A stretch of 46,787 bases of DNA. Source: Dictyobacter arantiisoli. GTDB lineage: Bacteria; Chloroflexota; Ktedonobacteria; Ktedonobacterales; Ktedonobacteraceae. The translations under genes and the position numbers were made by a program. Shown piece by piece: positions 26,172 through 35,427 of this stretch (the stretch's first letter is position 1; each line of letters opens with the position of its first letter). The DNA lies in assembly GCF_008326305.1 (NCBI RefSeq), contig NZ_BIXY01000057.1:1-46787 (forward strand), in the 5' to 3' direction. The notes under the pieces were generated by a model. The model had not been told where the DNA came from. It worked only from the letters and a program-made list of their open reading frames with translations, and did no database searches.

Positions 26172-27020
26172 GTGAAAACAGAACAGAAAGAAACTGGCTT
26201 CCTCGGCCATGAGGGAGCACGCTTATACTATGAAACCGCAGGAACAGGCTATCCCCTCCTCTTGATCCATGCCGGTATCGCTGATAGCAGGATGTGGGAT
26301 GAGCAAGTCGCTGTTTTTGCCGAACAGTATCGCGTCATCCGTTATGATTTGCGCGGCTATGGAGCGACAGAAGTGCCCGCAGGTCCTATCTCCAATCACG
26401 CGGATGCAGCCAATCTGCTCAGGCATCTTCACGTGGAAAAAGCGCATGTATTGGGCATTTCATTTGGTGGTCTGGTCGCGCTCGATTTTTCTCTCGCCTA
26501 TCCAGAATTGGTTGCAAGCTTGATTCTCGTTGCGCCCAGTGTCAGCGGTCAGAAGCCTTCAGAGAGCGAGTTGCAATTCAGTGATGAGGAGAATGCCTAT
26601 CTGGAGAAGGGCGATCTAGCAGGAGCGACCGAGCTTAATCTACGTATGTGGGTCGATGGTCCTCAGCGCACACCCGAACAGGTAGCGCCTGCAGTCAGGG
26701 AGCGCGTGCACCAGATGCAAATGCATGCGTTCAACATTCCTATGCCAGAGGAGGCCGAAGGGATCCCCCTCACACCACCAGCGATACTCAGGCTCAACGA
26801 GATACATGTCCCAACATTGCTCATGGTTGGAGACCTGGATATTCCCGCCAGGCTCGCCCTTGTGGATGAGCTTGCCTCCGCTATTTCAGGAGCACAACAG
26901 GTGCTGATATCAGGGGTTGCGCACATGGTCAGTATGGAAAAGCCAGAAGAATTCAATCGCCTCGTGCTGCACTTCCTGGGCCAGCTTGCAGGCAGTGATC
27001 TTACCAGGACAACAAATTAA
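26172..27020 (+). CDS. alpha/beta hydrolase
   Basis: 282 residues from the GTG at 26172, which has TGGAGAT just upstream; an in-frame GTG at 26127 lacks a ribosome-binding site and would run through the palindrome. Typical fold-6 text: PLLLIHAGIADSRMW (oxyanion strand and loop), VIRYDLRGYGAT, the nucleophile elbow GISFGG with Ser97, and near the end VPTLLMVGDLDIP (acid) and GVAHMVSMEKPEEF (His). These fit 3-oxoadipate enol-lactonase-like or other small-ester hydrolases. The substrate cannot be deduced. It appears monocistronic, followed by another hydrolase 183 bp downstream. Confidence 0.88.
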   Translation: MKTEQKETGFLGHEGARLYYETAGTGYPLLLIHAGIADSRMWDEQVAVFAEQYRVIRYDLRGYGATEVPAGPISNHADAANLLRHLHVEKAHVLGISFGGLVALDFSLAYPELVASLILVAPSVSGQKPSESELQFSDEENAYLEKGDLAGATELNLRMWVDGPQRTPEQVAPAVRERVHQMQMHAFNIPMPEEAEGIPLTPPAILRLNEIHVPTLLMVGDLDIPARLALVDELASAISGAQQVLISGVAHMVSMEKPEEFNRLVLHFLGQLAGSDLTRTTN

Positions 27021-27203
27021 GATTGAGTGTACAAGCAGGCGGACAGTGTATCTATAGTCCTACAGTTGTAGACAAGGTAATGCAATTTCTCCTTGTTTTT
27101 TGAAAGTAGTTTACCACATCACTTTTGAAAAACGGTGTACATATTCTTTTTCTGCTGGTACACTGTTCCCAGTTACAGAGCATTCGCTCTTTTGGAGGAA
27201 CCT

Positions 27204-28181
27204 ATGCATCATCAACTCGATCCACAGGCGAGGGCGCTGCTTCGCCAATGGGCAGCGGATGCGGCGAAGCAGCCACAGCCAGCTCATCCGCTCACCATAC
27301 CTGAACAGATTGCGGCCAGTCGTCTCAGTTTTCACCGACTTGATCCTCTGGCAGGCGAGCCGGAGCCAGTCTTGCGTATTGTTCAACGGACGCTTCCTGG
27401 CCCTGGTGGCCCTCTCCCTGTTCGCATCTATCAGCCACGTGACACGACGGATTTGCCAGTCCTTGTCTATTTGCATGGAGGAGGCTGCACGATCGGTGAT
27501 CTGAATACCATCGATCGCCCATTACGCCAGCTTTCTAACCGCTCTGGCTGGCTGATTGTCTCTGTGGACTATCGCCTTGCGCCTGAACATCCATTTCCTG
27601 CCGCCTGGGAAGATGCCTACGCCGTAACACAATGGGTGGCTACTCATGCCTCAGAAATCAATGCTGATGCCAGCCTCCTGGCCATTGGCGGCGATAGCGC
27701 TGGAGGCTTGCTCGCGACTGCTACCACCATCATGGCCAGAGATCGGAACGGGCCAGGCATTGCCTTGCAGATCCTGATCAATCCAAGTACCTCCGGATAT
27801 GCGAACTTTGAGACTCGTTCCTGGCAGGAATACGATGGCGTGGTGCTCAATCAGGCGGAGGTGAAACGGGATTTGGACCTCACCTATGGCGATAAGGATC
27901 GGAGCCATCCCTGGATCTCTCCACTCAAAGCCAGGGATGTAGCTCACCTTCCCCCAGCACTGATCCTCACGGCTGAATGCGATCCGCTGCGTGACGAAGG
28001 GGAAGCATATGCCGACCGTCTCCAACAAGCCTGTGGGCGTGTCACCTTGACGAGATATCCGGGCGCGATCCATGGATTCTTTAGCTTTGCGGGGGTTCTC
28101 GATATTGGCAAAACCGCGATTGCTCAGGTGACACAGGCCCTGCAAGCTGTCGCAGAGCAGAAGCGTTTGCAGGGTATATAG
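27204..28181 (+). CDS. alpha/beta hydrolase of the hormone-sensitive-lipase (family IV) type
   Basis: 325 residues from the ATG at 27204, preceded by TTTTGGAGGAACCT. The family hallmarks are clear: oxyanion motif HGGG (91-94) in VYLHGGGCTIGD, VDYRLAPEHPFPAAWEDA, nucleophile elbow GGDSAGG with Ser165, ILTAECDPLRDEGEAY with the acid, and GAIHGFF with the catalytic His. It should hydrolyse short- to medium-chain esters in the cytoplasm; no signal peptide is present. The length is normal for the family. A small gene of unknown role follows about 100 bp downstream. Confidence 0.92.
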   Translation: MHHQLDPQARALLRQWAADAAKQPQPAHPLTIPEQIAASRLSFHRLDPLAGEPEPVLRIVQRTLPGPGGPLPVRIYQPRDTTDLPVLVYLHGGGCTIGDLNTIDRPLRQLSNRSGWLIVSVDYRLAPEHPFPAAWEDAYAVTQWVATHASEINADASLLAIGGDSAGGLLATATTIMARDRNGPGIALQILINPSTSGYANFETRSWQEYDGVVLNQAEVKRDLDLTYGDKDRSHPWISPLKARDVAHLPPALILTAECDPLRDEGEAYADRLQQACGRVTLTRYPGAIHGFFSFAGVLDIGKTAIAQVTQALQAVAEQKRLQGI

Positions 28182-28282
28182 GCAATCCCTGACGTGGTAG
28201 GCGTGGCGAACGTATCCATTCAGAGGGCGGGGCACGTATTCAGAGATAAGGACAACTTTTGCAAGAGGAGGATTTTCTGTTT

Positions 28283-28558
28283 ATGGATACACGTCTTGTC
28301 GGCTTAGAACACGTTCCATCAGTGATGGAGGTAGCTGCGCGTGCCAACGATCTGATTGGCAAAGAGGTTCCCGGTAGCCCCGGCTATATTGTCATCAAAG
28401 TTATTCAATTTGAGTTGACCCAGCATGGCTCACGCTATGATGCCCTGCTACTGGTTGAGATCGATGAGCCGCAAGAACCTCTGAATCTCAAGGCCGCCGA
28501 CGTCGAAGCAATCGTTGAAATCACCTCCGCCGTCGACGAACCCGAGCAGACCGCATAA
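28283..28558 (+). CDS. small protein of unknown function
   Basis: 91 residues from the ATG at 28283; GAGGAGG lies about 12 bases upstream. An alternative TTG at 28259 overlaps that site and is unlikely. The protein is acidic: MDTRLVGLEHVPSVMEVAAR, then strands YIVIKVIQFELTQHG and YDALLLVEIDEP, and an Asp/Glu-rich end (VEAIVEITSAVDEPEQTA). The pattern suggests a small alpha/beta fold. I did not recognise the family. It sits immediately before the 106-bp tandem array. Confidence 0.55.
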   Translation: MDTRLVGLEHVPSVMEVAARANDLIGKEVPGSPGYIVIKVIQFELTQHGSRYDALLLVEIDEPQEPLNLKAADVEAIVEITSAVDEPEQTA

Positions 28559-28608
28559 TCCAGTATTGCCCAATAATGGTGCCCCGGCATGCGACAGAGC
28601 CTCGGGGC

Positions 28609-29206
28609 GTGATGTAGGTGCGTGCCAAGGCCGCAGCCGAGGTGCGCTTTCCTCTTCCTCGTATGAGAATGCTCTCCCGGAGGCTCTCATCCCTTCATGC
28701 CAGCCCGTTGGGGCAGTGATGTAGGTGCGTGCCAAGGCCGCAGCCGAGGTGCGCTTTCCTCTTCCTCGTATGAGAATGCTCTCCCGGAGGCTCTCATCCC
28801 TTCATGCCAGCCCGTTGGGGCGTGATGTAGGTGCGTGCCAAGGCCGCAGCCGAGGTGCGCTTTCCTCTTCCTCGTATGAGAATGCTCTCCCGGAGGCTCT
28901 CATCCCTTCATGCCAGCCCGTTGGGGCGTGATGTAGGTGCGTGCCAAGGCCGCAGCCGAGGTGCGCTTTCCTCTTCCTCGTATGAGAATGCTCTCCCGGA
29001 GGCTCTCATCCCTTCATGCCAGCCCGTTGGGGCGTGATGTAGGTGCGTGCCAAGGCCGCAGCCGAGGTGCGCTTTCCTCTTCCTCGTATGAGAATGCTCT
29101 CCCGGAGGCTCTCATCCCTTCATGCCAGCCCGTTGGGGCGTGATTGTCATACGTGAACGGGAAAGCGCACCTCGGTTGCGACCTCGGCACGCACCTACAC
29201 TTCTCC
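28609..29206 (+). repeat. tandem array of 106-bp units ending in an inverted arm
   Basis: Five near-identical copies start at 28609, 28716, 28822, 28928 and 29034 (period 106, the first 107 because of one extra A). Each begins GTGATGTAGGTGCGTGCC, contains GGTGCGCTTTCCTC and CTCTCCCGGAGGCTCTCATC, and ends CAGCCCGTTGGGGC. After the fifth copy a different spacer leads to the inverted arm GGAAAGCGCACC...CACGCACCTACACTTC (to 29206). So one dispersed repeat element has had its left half amplified. Three copies each contain the same artificial 68-codon open frame, which is not a gene. This is copy D of the family. Confidence 0.92.
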
Positions 29207-29265
29207 ATCATGATTCTCGTTATTTGAGCTTGAGCGGTATTTCCCTTCACGGGTGGCTGCTACTA

Positions 29266-31560
29266 TCAGGAGACTGGAAGTTGGGTCATGCCGATAACGT
29301 CGTTGGTGAGGCGGTCCAGTTGCGCTTCGACGAATGAGGCGGCATTGACCGCTTCCTGGCTGCTTGTATCAGGCTGCTGTTGCTGGCGCGTCGCAAAATC
29401 ACTGTAGCACTGCTCCAGTAGTGTCTTCAGGACGGATTGGACGTGCGTCAAGCCTTGATCGAGCGTCTCTACTTCGCTGAGATGTCGTCCGGTGGAGACG
29501 GCGGCCTCCAGATCGCGTAAGATTTCTTCGGTCTGCTGGACAAAGGCGGTCAGGCCCGGTAGCGCCTGTTGCTGCCTGTCAAGGGTGCGAATATGCTGGG
29601 CCAGCGCGGTGATACGATCACTGAAGTGCTGGTTATAGGTCACCAGGGCATAGAAGCGCTCTACCGCTCCCTGTTTGTTTTTCGGCTCACTCAAGAGGCG
29701 CTGGAAGGATGCGCTCGTGTTGGCATTTTCCAGATGCGCGCACCTGCTCGCCTGATGAACTGCGTCCCACGCATGAGTCTCGCCTAGATAGACAGCCATC
29801 ACACAATGGAAATATTCTCGATTGGCGGTGATGGTGCGGGCCAGTTGCGCGGGCATACGCTCCAGTTCCCACTGCGGCCAGAAGAGATAGCCGAAGAGGA
29901 TCGCGATCAGCCCCCCAATACCTGTATTGGCGATACGGATCAGAGCAATTCCCCAGCCATCGTGGGCGCTAAAATCAAGCATCAGGACCACGAAGAGGGT
30001 CAGGAAGACGACGAAAATACCATAGTCACCAGAGAGATGGGCGAAGGTGAAAAAGGCAATCAGGAAGAGCAATGCGATCACAAGGATCTCATTATGGACG
30101 GTGGCGACCAGCAAGGTCGCGGCAAGCCCACCCAGCATCGTTCCCAGGACACGCTGACTGGCGCGCAGACGTGTGCCGCCATAATCCGGCTTGAGGATAA
30201 AGAGGATGGTCAGGGGTATCCAGTAGCCGTTGGGGATGCGCAAAGGGATATAGCAGGCGACCGCCAGCGTGGTCGCAACCGCCAGACGCAGCGCATGACG
30301 AAAGATCAAAGAGCGTGGCGTCAGATTATCCACCAGCAGGCTCAGGCGCTCATTGACGCGGCTCCGTAGCGTATGCAGCCAGGGCCATGAGCTACGTCCC
30401 TTTTGCACCTGAGAAGATTCAAAACTACGGCCTGTATACAGGCGCCGGGCGTAGCCAAAGGCCGTCTCCATCTCTGCTCGGACATGTTTGAGTAAGCGCA
30501 ACACATTGCGCAAGCGAGCCAGCGCCGCATAATCCGGCAGCAGATGTGGTAAAGCCTCACGCAACTGCTCCTCTAGCGTATCCAGGCGCTGCAAATCCTC
30601 ATGCCAGACCATCTCATGCAGGGCCGTACCGCGCTCGATTTGAGCAGCCAGCCGCTTCAGTATCAAAGCAATCTGCTGAACCGGGGCATTCAACAAGGCC
30701 GAGATTTCCTGCTTCTCAGTATGGCTATCGATAGTGCTCAGGGCAACCTCTGTACTCTCAGCCAGGGCAATCGCGGCATCAAACAGGCGGTCAGCGCTCA
30801 GGGTCAGCAGGAGGAACAGGCGACCCTGCGCACTGGATTCCTCACGCTTCGAGCGGAACATGAGCATGACTTCATGCGCGGTGTTCTGGGCGGCATGGAC
30901 ACCGGCCCGCTCGCTCTGTACCAGTTGATTCCACTGCACACCGCTCTTGCGCGGCCCCTGATCGGGACGACAGGAATGCCCGATAAACTCGCTCACCGCC
31001 TGATAATAGGCGGATAAAGCATCCTGTACCGGCTGAAGCGGCTGCCAGGGCCAGAGCCAGAGGGTCAACAACATCGCCCAGGCACCACCCAGCACAAAAG
31101 ATCCCAATCGTTCACCGGCCAGCAGCAAAGACGCAGGCGATCCCATCACGATAATAAAGATGCCCACCACCACAAAACCAACCTTGGAGCCCACATTACC
31201 GAAAACGCCCAGCATCCCACAGCCAAAGGCACACAGCAACATCAGAGGCACCGCCAGCCAGACACTCCCACCGATCAACGTCGCCACAAAGGCCGCCAGC
31301 GAAATACCGAGCGTCGCAATGCCCATCGCAAAGGCGCGTGTGCGATACAGACCACCCACATCGGCCAATATCGCGTATAATCCGCCCATAAAAACCATCA
31401 CGCCCAGGTCCGCACGTTTCAGAAAGGCACCCACAATAATCGGCAGTACCGTAATCAGAGTCATCCGAATGCCGCCGGTAATCGAAGCTTTATCAAGCTG
31501 AAAGGCAGTACGCATATAATAGCGCACACTGCTAGTTAAAGATCTTACAGCATCTTGCAT
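29266..31560 (-). CDS. FUSC-family inner-membrane exporter (aromatic acid/fusaric acid type)
   Basis: 764 residues. Two membrane blocks of about six helices each (from about 30 to 175 and 420 to 570) are separated by a soluble helical region of about 200 residues and followed by a second soluble domain, the arrangement of YccS/AaeB-like FUSC proteins. Landmarks are IPNGYWIPLTILFILKPDYG in the second block (the conserved 'yWa.lT.l.vl.p' motif), then TRLRASQRVLGTMLGGL. It likely exports aromatic acids or similar amphipathic compounds. GAGGAAT lies upstream of the ATG. Its 3' end lies 60 bp from the tandem repeat array. No membrane-fusion partner gene is nearby. Confidence 0.88.
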   Translation of the reverse strand: MQDAVRSLTSSVRYYMRTAFQLDKASITGGIRMTLITVLPIIVGAFLKRADLGVMVFMGGLYAILADVGGLYRTRAFAMGIATLGISLAAFVATLIGGSVWLAVPLMLLCAFGCGMLGVFGNVGSKVGFVVVGIFIIVMGSPASLLLAGERLGSFVLGGAWAMLLTLWLWPWQPLQPVQDALSAYYQAVSEFIGHSCRPDQGPRKSGVQWNQLVQSERAGVHAAQNTAHEVMLMFRSKREESSAQGRLFLLLTLSADRLFDAAIALAESTEVALSTIDSHTEKQEISALLNAPVQQIALILKRLAAQIERGTALHEMVWHEDLQRLDTLEEQLREALPHLLPDYAALARLRNVLRLLKHVRAEMETAFGYARRLYTGRSFESSQVQKGRSSWPWLHTLRSRVNERLSLLVDNLTPRSLIFRHALRLAVATTLAVACYIPLRIPNGYWIPLTILFILKPDYGGTRLRASQRVLGTMLGGLAATLLVATVHNEILVIALLFLIAFFTFAHLSGDYGIFVVFLTLFVVLMLDFSAHDGWGIALIRIANTGIGGLIAILFGYLFWPQWELERMPAQLARTITANREYFHCVMAVYLGETHAWDAVHQASRCAHLENANTSASFQRLLSEPKNKQGAVERFYALVTYNQHFSDRITALAQHIRTLDRQQQALPGLTAFVQQTEEILRDLEAAVSTGRHLSEVETLDQGLTHVQSVLKTLLEQCYSDFATRQQQQPDTSSQEAVNAASFVEAQLDRLTNDVIGMTQLPVS

Positions 31561-31935
31561 AGAAATAATTATTCCTCAAGCGCAATAAAGTAAAATAAAG
31601 AAGATAGGTATATTCTCAGGCCATCCATTTATAAAAGGATAAGGAGTAGGGCACATCGCGACCGAATAGCGTAGTCGCGTACTGCCAGGAGAGGAACATT
31701 TTCAGCGCTGAAAGAAGATGCCATTCCTCGTAGCTGCGGTGCAAACATGGGGCTTCATCGGGTGTTGCCTGCCGCTGCGTTATTCCTGAATAGGAATATA
31801 TCTATTATATCATATAGAGAGAGCATCTGTTAACAAGTGTCAAGGCCGATGTATTCGCGAGCCAGCCATAAATTCCTTTCCTTTTAAATAGGGTTCATAA
31901 CACATCCATTGACAGCAGCCTGCCGCGCCACGATA
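31561..31935. other. gene-free stretch
   Basis: Only an AT-rich patch (about 31790-31825, TATCTATTATATCATATAGA) is seen; no gene, repeat arm or convincing terminator. Confidence 0.4.
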
Positions 31936-32571
31936 CTACAGGAGAAGGAAACTGAACAGGATAAAGAGACCAAAGAGCGCAATCACGGCGCCGGAAATGC
32001 GGTGAATCCAGAGCAGCCAGCGCGCCGTAAAACGTCCTCGCAACAGGCTGACCGCACCCGTCAGGATAAGCCACCAGCACGCCGAACCCGAAAAGACGCC
32101 ACCGACCACCAGCAAAGCCGTCCACACATTGCTCTTACCACTACCAACGCCGAATCCGGCAAAAATAGCCGCAAACGAAAGGATCGTCAAAGGATTTGTC
32201 AGCGTCAGCAGCAACGTCGAGAGATAGGCTCCCACCAGATTAGCCGTCTTCACTGCGACGCTGGCCGCATGCTCAGCCGGACGAGCCAGCAGTGTTTTGC
32301 CACCCAGATAGAGCAAAAAGAGTCCACCAATAAGGCGAATCCAGGCTTGCTGATCAATGATCAATGTACCGATCATTGATAGGCCAAAGGCAGCGACCGA
32401 GCCATACAACGCATCAGCACAGGCCACGCCCAGGCCGGACAACAATCCATAGCGGAAGCCGCGCCGCAATGTTCGCTGGATACACAACACACTCATCGGA
32501 CCCACCACCGCCGCCACTGACAGACCGATCAACAGACCGCGCAACCAGAAACTGACAGCCATACCATACAA
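31936..32571 (-). CDS. LysE/RhtB-type amino-acid or metabolite exporter
   Basis: 211 residues with about six membrane segments. The LysE signature occurs near the N-terminus: LLIGLSVAAVVGPMSVLCI (the conserved 'G...GPv....' motif) followed by GLLSGLGVACADALYGSVAA. LTLTNPLTILSFAAIFAGFG is the typical central NP-containing helix. AGGAAGGATTGT precedes the ATG. The substrate is unknown; the family includes lysine, threonine, homoserine and cation exporters. The leader upstream carries a small peptide frame and a terminator (listed below), so expression is probably controlled by attenuation. Confidence 0.9.
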   Translation of the reverse strand: MYGMAVSFWLRGLLIGLSVAAVVGPMSVLCIQRTLRRGFRYGLLSGLGVACADALYGSVAAFGLSMIGTLIIDQQAWIRLIGGLFLLYLGGKTLLARPAEHAASVAVKTANLVGAYLSTLLLTLTNPLTILSFAAIFAGFGVGSGKSNVWTALLVVGGVFSGSACWWLILTGAVSLLRGRFTARWLLWIHRISGAVIALFGLFILFSFLLL

Positions 32572-32607
32572 TCCTTCCTCTTAAAGCGCTCACATCGCGC
32601 CAGACAT

Positions 32608-32645
32608 ACAAAAAGCGCCAGATCCTCATCGGAAGATCTGACGCT
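32608..32645 (-). terminator. intrinsic terminator inside the lysE-type leader (attenuator)
   Basis: Read on the minus strand, AGCGTCAGATC, a 10-nt loop and GATCTGGCGCT form an 11-bp stem with one G-U-type mismatch, followed directly by TTTTT. It lies 37 nt before the exporter start codon, so if formed it would stop transcription before the gene. Confidence 0.7.
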
Positions 32646-32696
32646 CACAACAATACTGCAGGGATTTGTTCAGGGAGCAAAACACAGGCCAATAGA

Positions 32697-32706
32697 GCCA
32701 GATCTT
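32697..32706 (-). promoter_or_regulatory. candidate antiterminator segment
   Basis: AAGATCTGGC on the minus strand can pair with GTCAGATCTT, the 5' arm of the terminator, and also with CCAATCTT at the end of the leader peptide frame. This gives mutually exclusive hairpins 1:2 plus 3:4, or 2:3, as in amino-acid operon attenuators. Confidence 0.5.
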
Positions 32707-32746
32707 ACCGAAGATTGGCTTTGTTGTTGCTGCTGCTTGCGACCAT
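32705..32746 (-). CDS. putative leader peptide MVASSSNNKANLR
   Basis: 13 codons from an ATG at 32746 to TAA at 32705-32707, with AGGT just upstream as a weak ribosome-binding site. The codons run AGC AGC AGC AAC AAC AAA, so Ser and Asn supply or a stalled ribosome could be sensed. The stop overlaps the antiterminator segment. TATAAT at 32820-32825 (minus strand) is a plausible -10 element for the transcript, without a clear -35. Confidence 0.45.
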   Translation of the reverse strand: MVASSSNNKANLR

Positions 32747-33097
32747 ACCTATCAATATCCCGATACACTAGTGACTCCCTGAATGACGTTATTCATTTTT
32801 TGCGAAAACAATTGTCACAATTATAACACATCCCTCACACCATCCTATGAACAATCGCGAAATGGATTTCAATTCCATCATTATTTTATATGCTGTGCAG
32901 GGTTGGCGTTCTTGATGATCAGATTGAGAAGGGCAGAGCCGACACAAGTCCTTTTTTCTTGTCAAATGAGGGTGATATCGAATATTCTTGATTAAGAAGC
33001 AGGTTGGTTTCTAAAAAAAGAAAAAGAATTCGGTTCTCAATTGGTGCCAGTTGCTCTGGCGCGTACAAAGGAGAAGCGTAAGGGGATAATTGCCGTA

Positions 33098-34183
33098 ATG
33101 CAGCATTTGGGTTTTGGAAATTGGACGCGCCGCAAAATCTGGCGCATCTTTGTTGCATTGGTCACGATAGTAGCCTGCATTATTGCTTCTATTGTGACAC
33201 CACGCTTGCTTTCTTTCAATGCAATGACCAGTGGTCCAGCGCCGACAGGCAATAGCGGGCTCACACAAAGAGCGATTATCAGTTCCACGTCCGTCAGCTC
33301 TAAATCCGTCAACGCCCTGCAAATCTCTCCACATCAACTCCCATCGGGGAATACCTCAAAGCCCGCGCAGACCGGAAAAAACCAGGCTGGCACTGCGGCA
33401 CAGCCAACGGCAACCACCGGGGGCTCGACTGCCGGGACAGCGAGTGCTGGAAATACAGCAACAGCAGATCCATCCGGTCAGGCGATACCGAACGGGGATC
33501 TCGCGGGCTGGCGACAAATTTTTGCTGAGGACTTCAATACGAATGTTCCAGCGGGTAGCTTCCCTGGCAGTATCTATGGCAATGAATTCACGACTTATGC
33601 CGATGGCACCCCTGATACCGCCGGTCAGCAAGGCGCGCCCTCGCGCTATTATCCCTCGAAGGTTGCCAGCGTCAGCAATGGCCTGCTTGATCTCTATTTA
33701 CACACTGAGAATGGCACGCCAATGGCTGCCGCGTTCCTCCCGAAGTTGCAAGGAAATCATCTGTACGGGAAATATACGATCCGTTTCCGTGCCGATAACC
33801 TCCCAGGCTTCAAAACGGCCTGGCTCCTGTGGCCTGACGACAATATCTGGCCCAGCCATGGCGAGATCGACTTTCCTGAGAATGGTCTTGACGGCACGAT
33901 CAATGCCTTTATGCATCATCTCGGCGCGAGTAGCGGTAACGACCAGGATACCTATACAACGAGTGCCAACGACCAATCCTGGCACACCACCAGTATCGAA
34001 TGGACCCCCAATAGCGTCAACTTCATTCTCGACGGACAATCCATTGGCACATCCACCACCCGCATACCCAATGGCCCGATGCACTGGGTCATCCAGACCG
34101 AATCCTGCCTGCCAACCTGTCCCGCCGCCTCCACCGCTGGCTATATCCAGATCGACTGGATCACCGCCTACACGCCCGCCTGA
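33098..34183 (+). CDS. secreted or membrane-anchored glycoside hydrolase, family 16
   Basis: 361 residues from the ATG at 33098; AAGGGGAT lies about 11 bases upstream. A longer form starting with TTG at 33041 has no ribosome-binding site. An N-terminal membrane segment (IWRIFVALVTIVACIIASIV) is followed by a long Ser/Thr/Gly spacer and the catalytic beta-jelly-roll. The active-site strand reads HGEIDFPENG, matching ExDxxE with Glu256, Asp258 and Glu261 as nucleophile, helper and acid/base. WQIFAEDFN-type and FKTAWLLWPDDNIWP motifs are also typical. It should cleave beta-glucans or similar polysaccharides outside the cell. The gene converges on the L,D-transpeptidase. Confidence 0.88.
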   Translation: MQHLGFGNWTRRKIWRIFVALVTIVACIIASIVTPRLLSFNAMTSGPAPTGNSGLTQRAIISSTSVSSKSVNALQISPHQLPSGNTSKPAQTGKNQAGTAAQPTATTGGSTAGTASAGNTATADPSGQAIPNGDLAGWRQIFAEDFNTNVPAGSFPGSIYGNEFTTYADGTPDTAGQQGAPSRYYPSKVASVSNGLLDLYLHTENGTPMAAAFLPKLQGNHLYGKYTIRFRADNLPGFKTAWLLWPDDNIWPSHGEIDFPENGLDGTINAFMHHLGASSGNDQDTYTTSANDQSWHTTSIEWTPNSVNFILDGQSIGTSTTRIPNGPMHWVIQTESCLPTCPAASTAGYIQIDWITAYTPA

Positions 34184-34293
34184 AAACCAATCTTCCTCTC
34201 TTCATGTTTCATATTGGTTGTAATGGACAAAAACGCACGATCATCTTGCCCCTATGCCTCTGCCAGTGTCCGCATCCCTGCTCCATTATACGG

Positions 34294-35427
34294 CTAATAG
34301 ATGATGATGCCGGTGAAGAGTTGGACGTGGTCGTAGATCCATTTGGCGTCGTTGGTGGACATGTTGACGCAGCCGTGTGAACCCAGATCGGCGGCGGTAT
34401 CTCCCGTGACGTCTTGATGGGGAAATTGGGTGTTGGGTCCATATTCGGCTCGCCACCAGCTATCGTGGACGTAGTAGCCGTTGCTGTGATATTGCATGCC
34501 GTAGTTGATGGGCGTGTCGGGATACCAGTAGCGCGATCCTTTAGGATCACTGGATTTGAAGACGATGTGCGTTTGACGGCTTTCGACCCACCAGCTTCCC
34601 GGCGGGGTCGGTTTATCAGGTTGCCCGGTGGTAACCTGGAAGGTTTTGGTGAGCTTGCCCTGGTTGTAGACGCGCATAGTTTGCTCGGCCAGGGATACCA
34701 CCAGGACCTCGCGATCCATCTTATGATAGGTGGTGAGCAGTTGCAGGTCAGTCTGATGGACCTGATTAGAGGGCGTGGTGTCGCTGCTGTTGGCGACATA
34801 GGCTTTGAAGTTAGTCAGGTACATGTTGGTATTTTCGATGATTTGTTGATAGTCGGCCAGGGTTTTGGCGGCGGATAAATCATCGTTGATCCAGGTGCCA
34901 ATGCCAGTCTGATTGTCGTATTCAAAGCCCATTTTATAGGTGATATTGTTATAGCTGTCGTGATGGGGATGCTTGTTTTCCCAGTCGGAGACCTGTTGCT
35001 GCAATTGCTGCTGTAACCTGCTCTCCTCGACTTTAGCGGCTGGCAGTTGGATAGCGGTTACGTGGGCACGCGTCTGGGCCAGGGCGCTCTGATAACTGCT
35101 GACGGTACGGGCCGTTTGCAGCGCATGCTGATCGCTGAGATATTGCTGCTGATAGGAATCCGTCTGTCCTTCATATGTTTTGATCTGCGTAATCCACTGC
35201 TGGAACGTCTGCAACTCCATACTGCCCTGACTTTTCAGGCTGTCGCTGATGGCCGGAGCGGCGCTGGTACTGCTCGCCTGCGGTTGTTGGGACGATGAGG
35301 TGGGAGCCGACGTTTGACCGGGTAACTGGCAAGCGCTCAGCAGCAGACAAAGTGTCAGACTACACAGCAGGCAGAGCATCCCGTCAGGCCGTTTCGCTGT
35401 TGTAAAGACACCTCGTAGATCATGCAT
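34294..35427 (-). CDS. L,D-transpeptidase (YkuD domain) lipoprotein
   Basis: 377 residues. The signal peptide ends in lipobox LLLSAC (Cys33), so it is a lipid-anchored, extracellular enzyme. After a Ser/Gln-rich linker comes a coiled, Gln-rich helical region (about 65-185), then the catalytic YkuD domain from about 235 (MDREVLVVSLAEQTMRVYNQ). The active site is GSHGCVNMSTNDAKWIYD with Cys353, the SHGCxN signature. HSNGYYVHDSWWRAEYGPN supplies the expected upstream His. It should form 3-3 cross-links in peptidoglycan or attach proteins to it. AAAAAGGAGTTCTTCC precedes the ATG. No obvious operon partner. Confidence 0.93.
   Translation of the reverse strand: MHDLRGVFTTAKRPDGMLCLLCSLTLCLLLSACQLPGQTSAPTSSSQQPQASSTSAAPAISDSLKSQGSMELQTFQQWITQIKTYEGQTDSYQQQYLSDQHALQTARTVSSYQSALAQTRAHVTAIQLPAAKVEESRLQQQLQQQVSDWENKHPHHDSYNNITYKMGFEYDNQTGIGTWINDDLSAAKTLADYQQIIENTNMYLTNFKAYVANSSDTTPSNQVHQTDLQLLTTYHKMDREVLVVSLAEQTMRVYNQGKLTKTFQVTTGQPDKPTPPGSWWVESRQTHIVFKSSDPKGSRYWYPDTPINYGMQYHSNGYYVHDSWWRAEYGPNTQFPHQDVTGDTAADLGSHGCVNMSTNDAKWIYDHVQLFTGIIIY

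Noticed and set aside
28725-29143. Three identical 68-codon open frames on the plus strand
   Set aside because: They are the same frame repeated by the 106-bp tandem array; no ribosome-binding site or family resemblance.
28609-29206. CRISPR array
   Set aside because: The units are 106-bp end-to-end copies without unique spacers and no cas gene is near.
29806-30369. 187-codon plus-strand frame opposite the FUSC gene
   Set aside because: Composition is that of an antisense frame (Gln/Asp/Gly-rich), no domain seen.
33231-34223. 330-codon plus-strand frame overlapping the GH16 gene
   Set aside because: Pro/Ser/Arg-rich out-of-frame reading of the GH16 gene, whose catalytic motif is clear.
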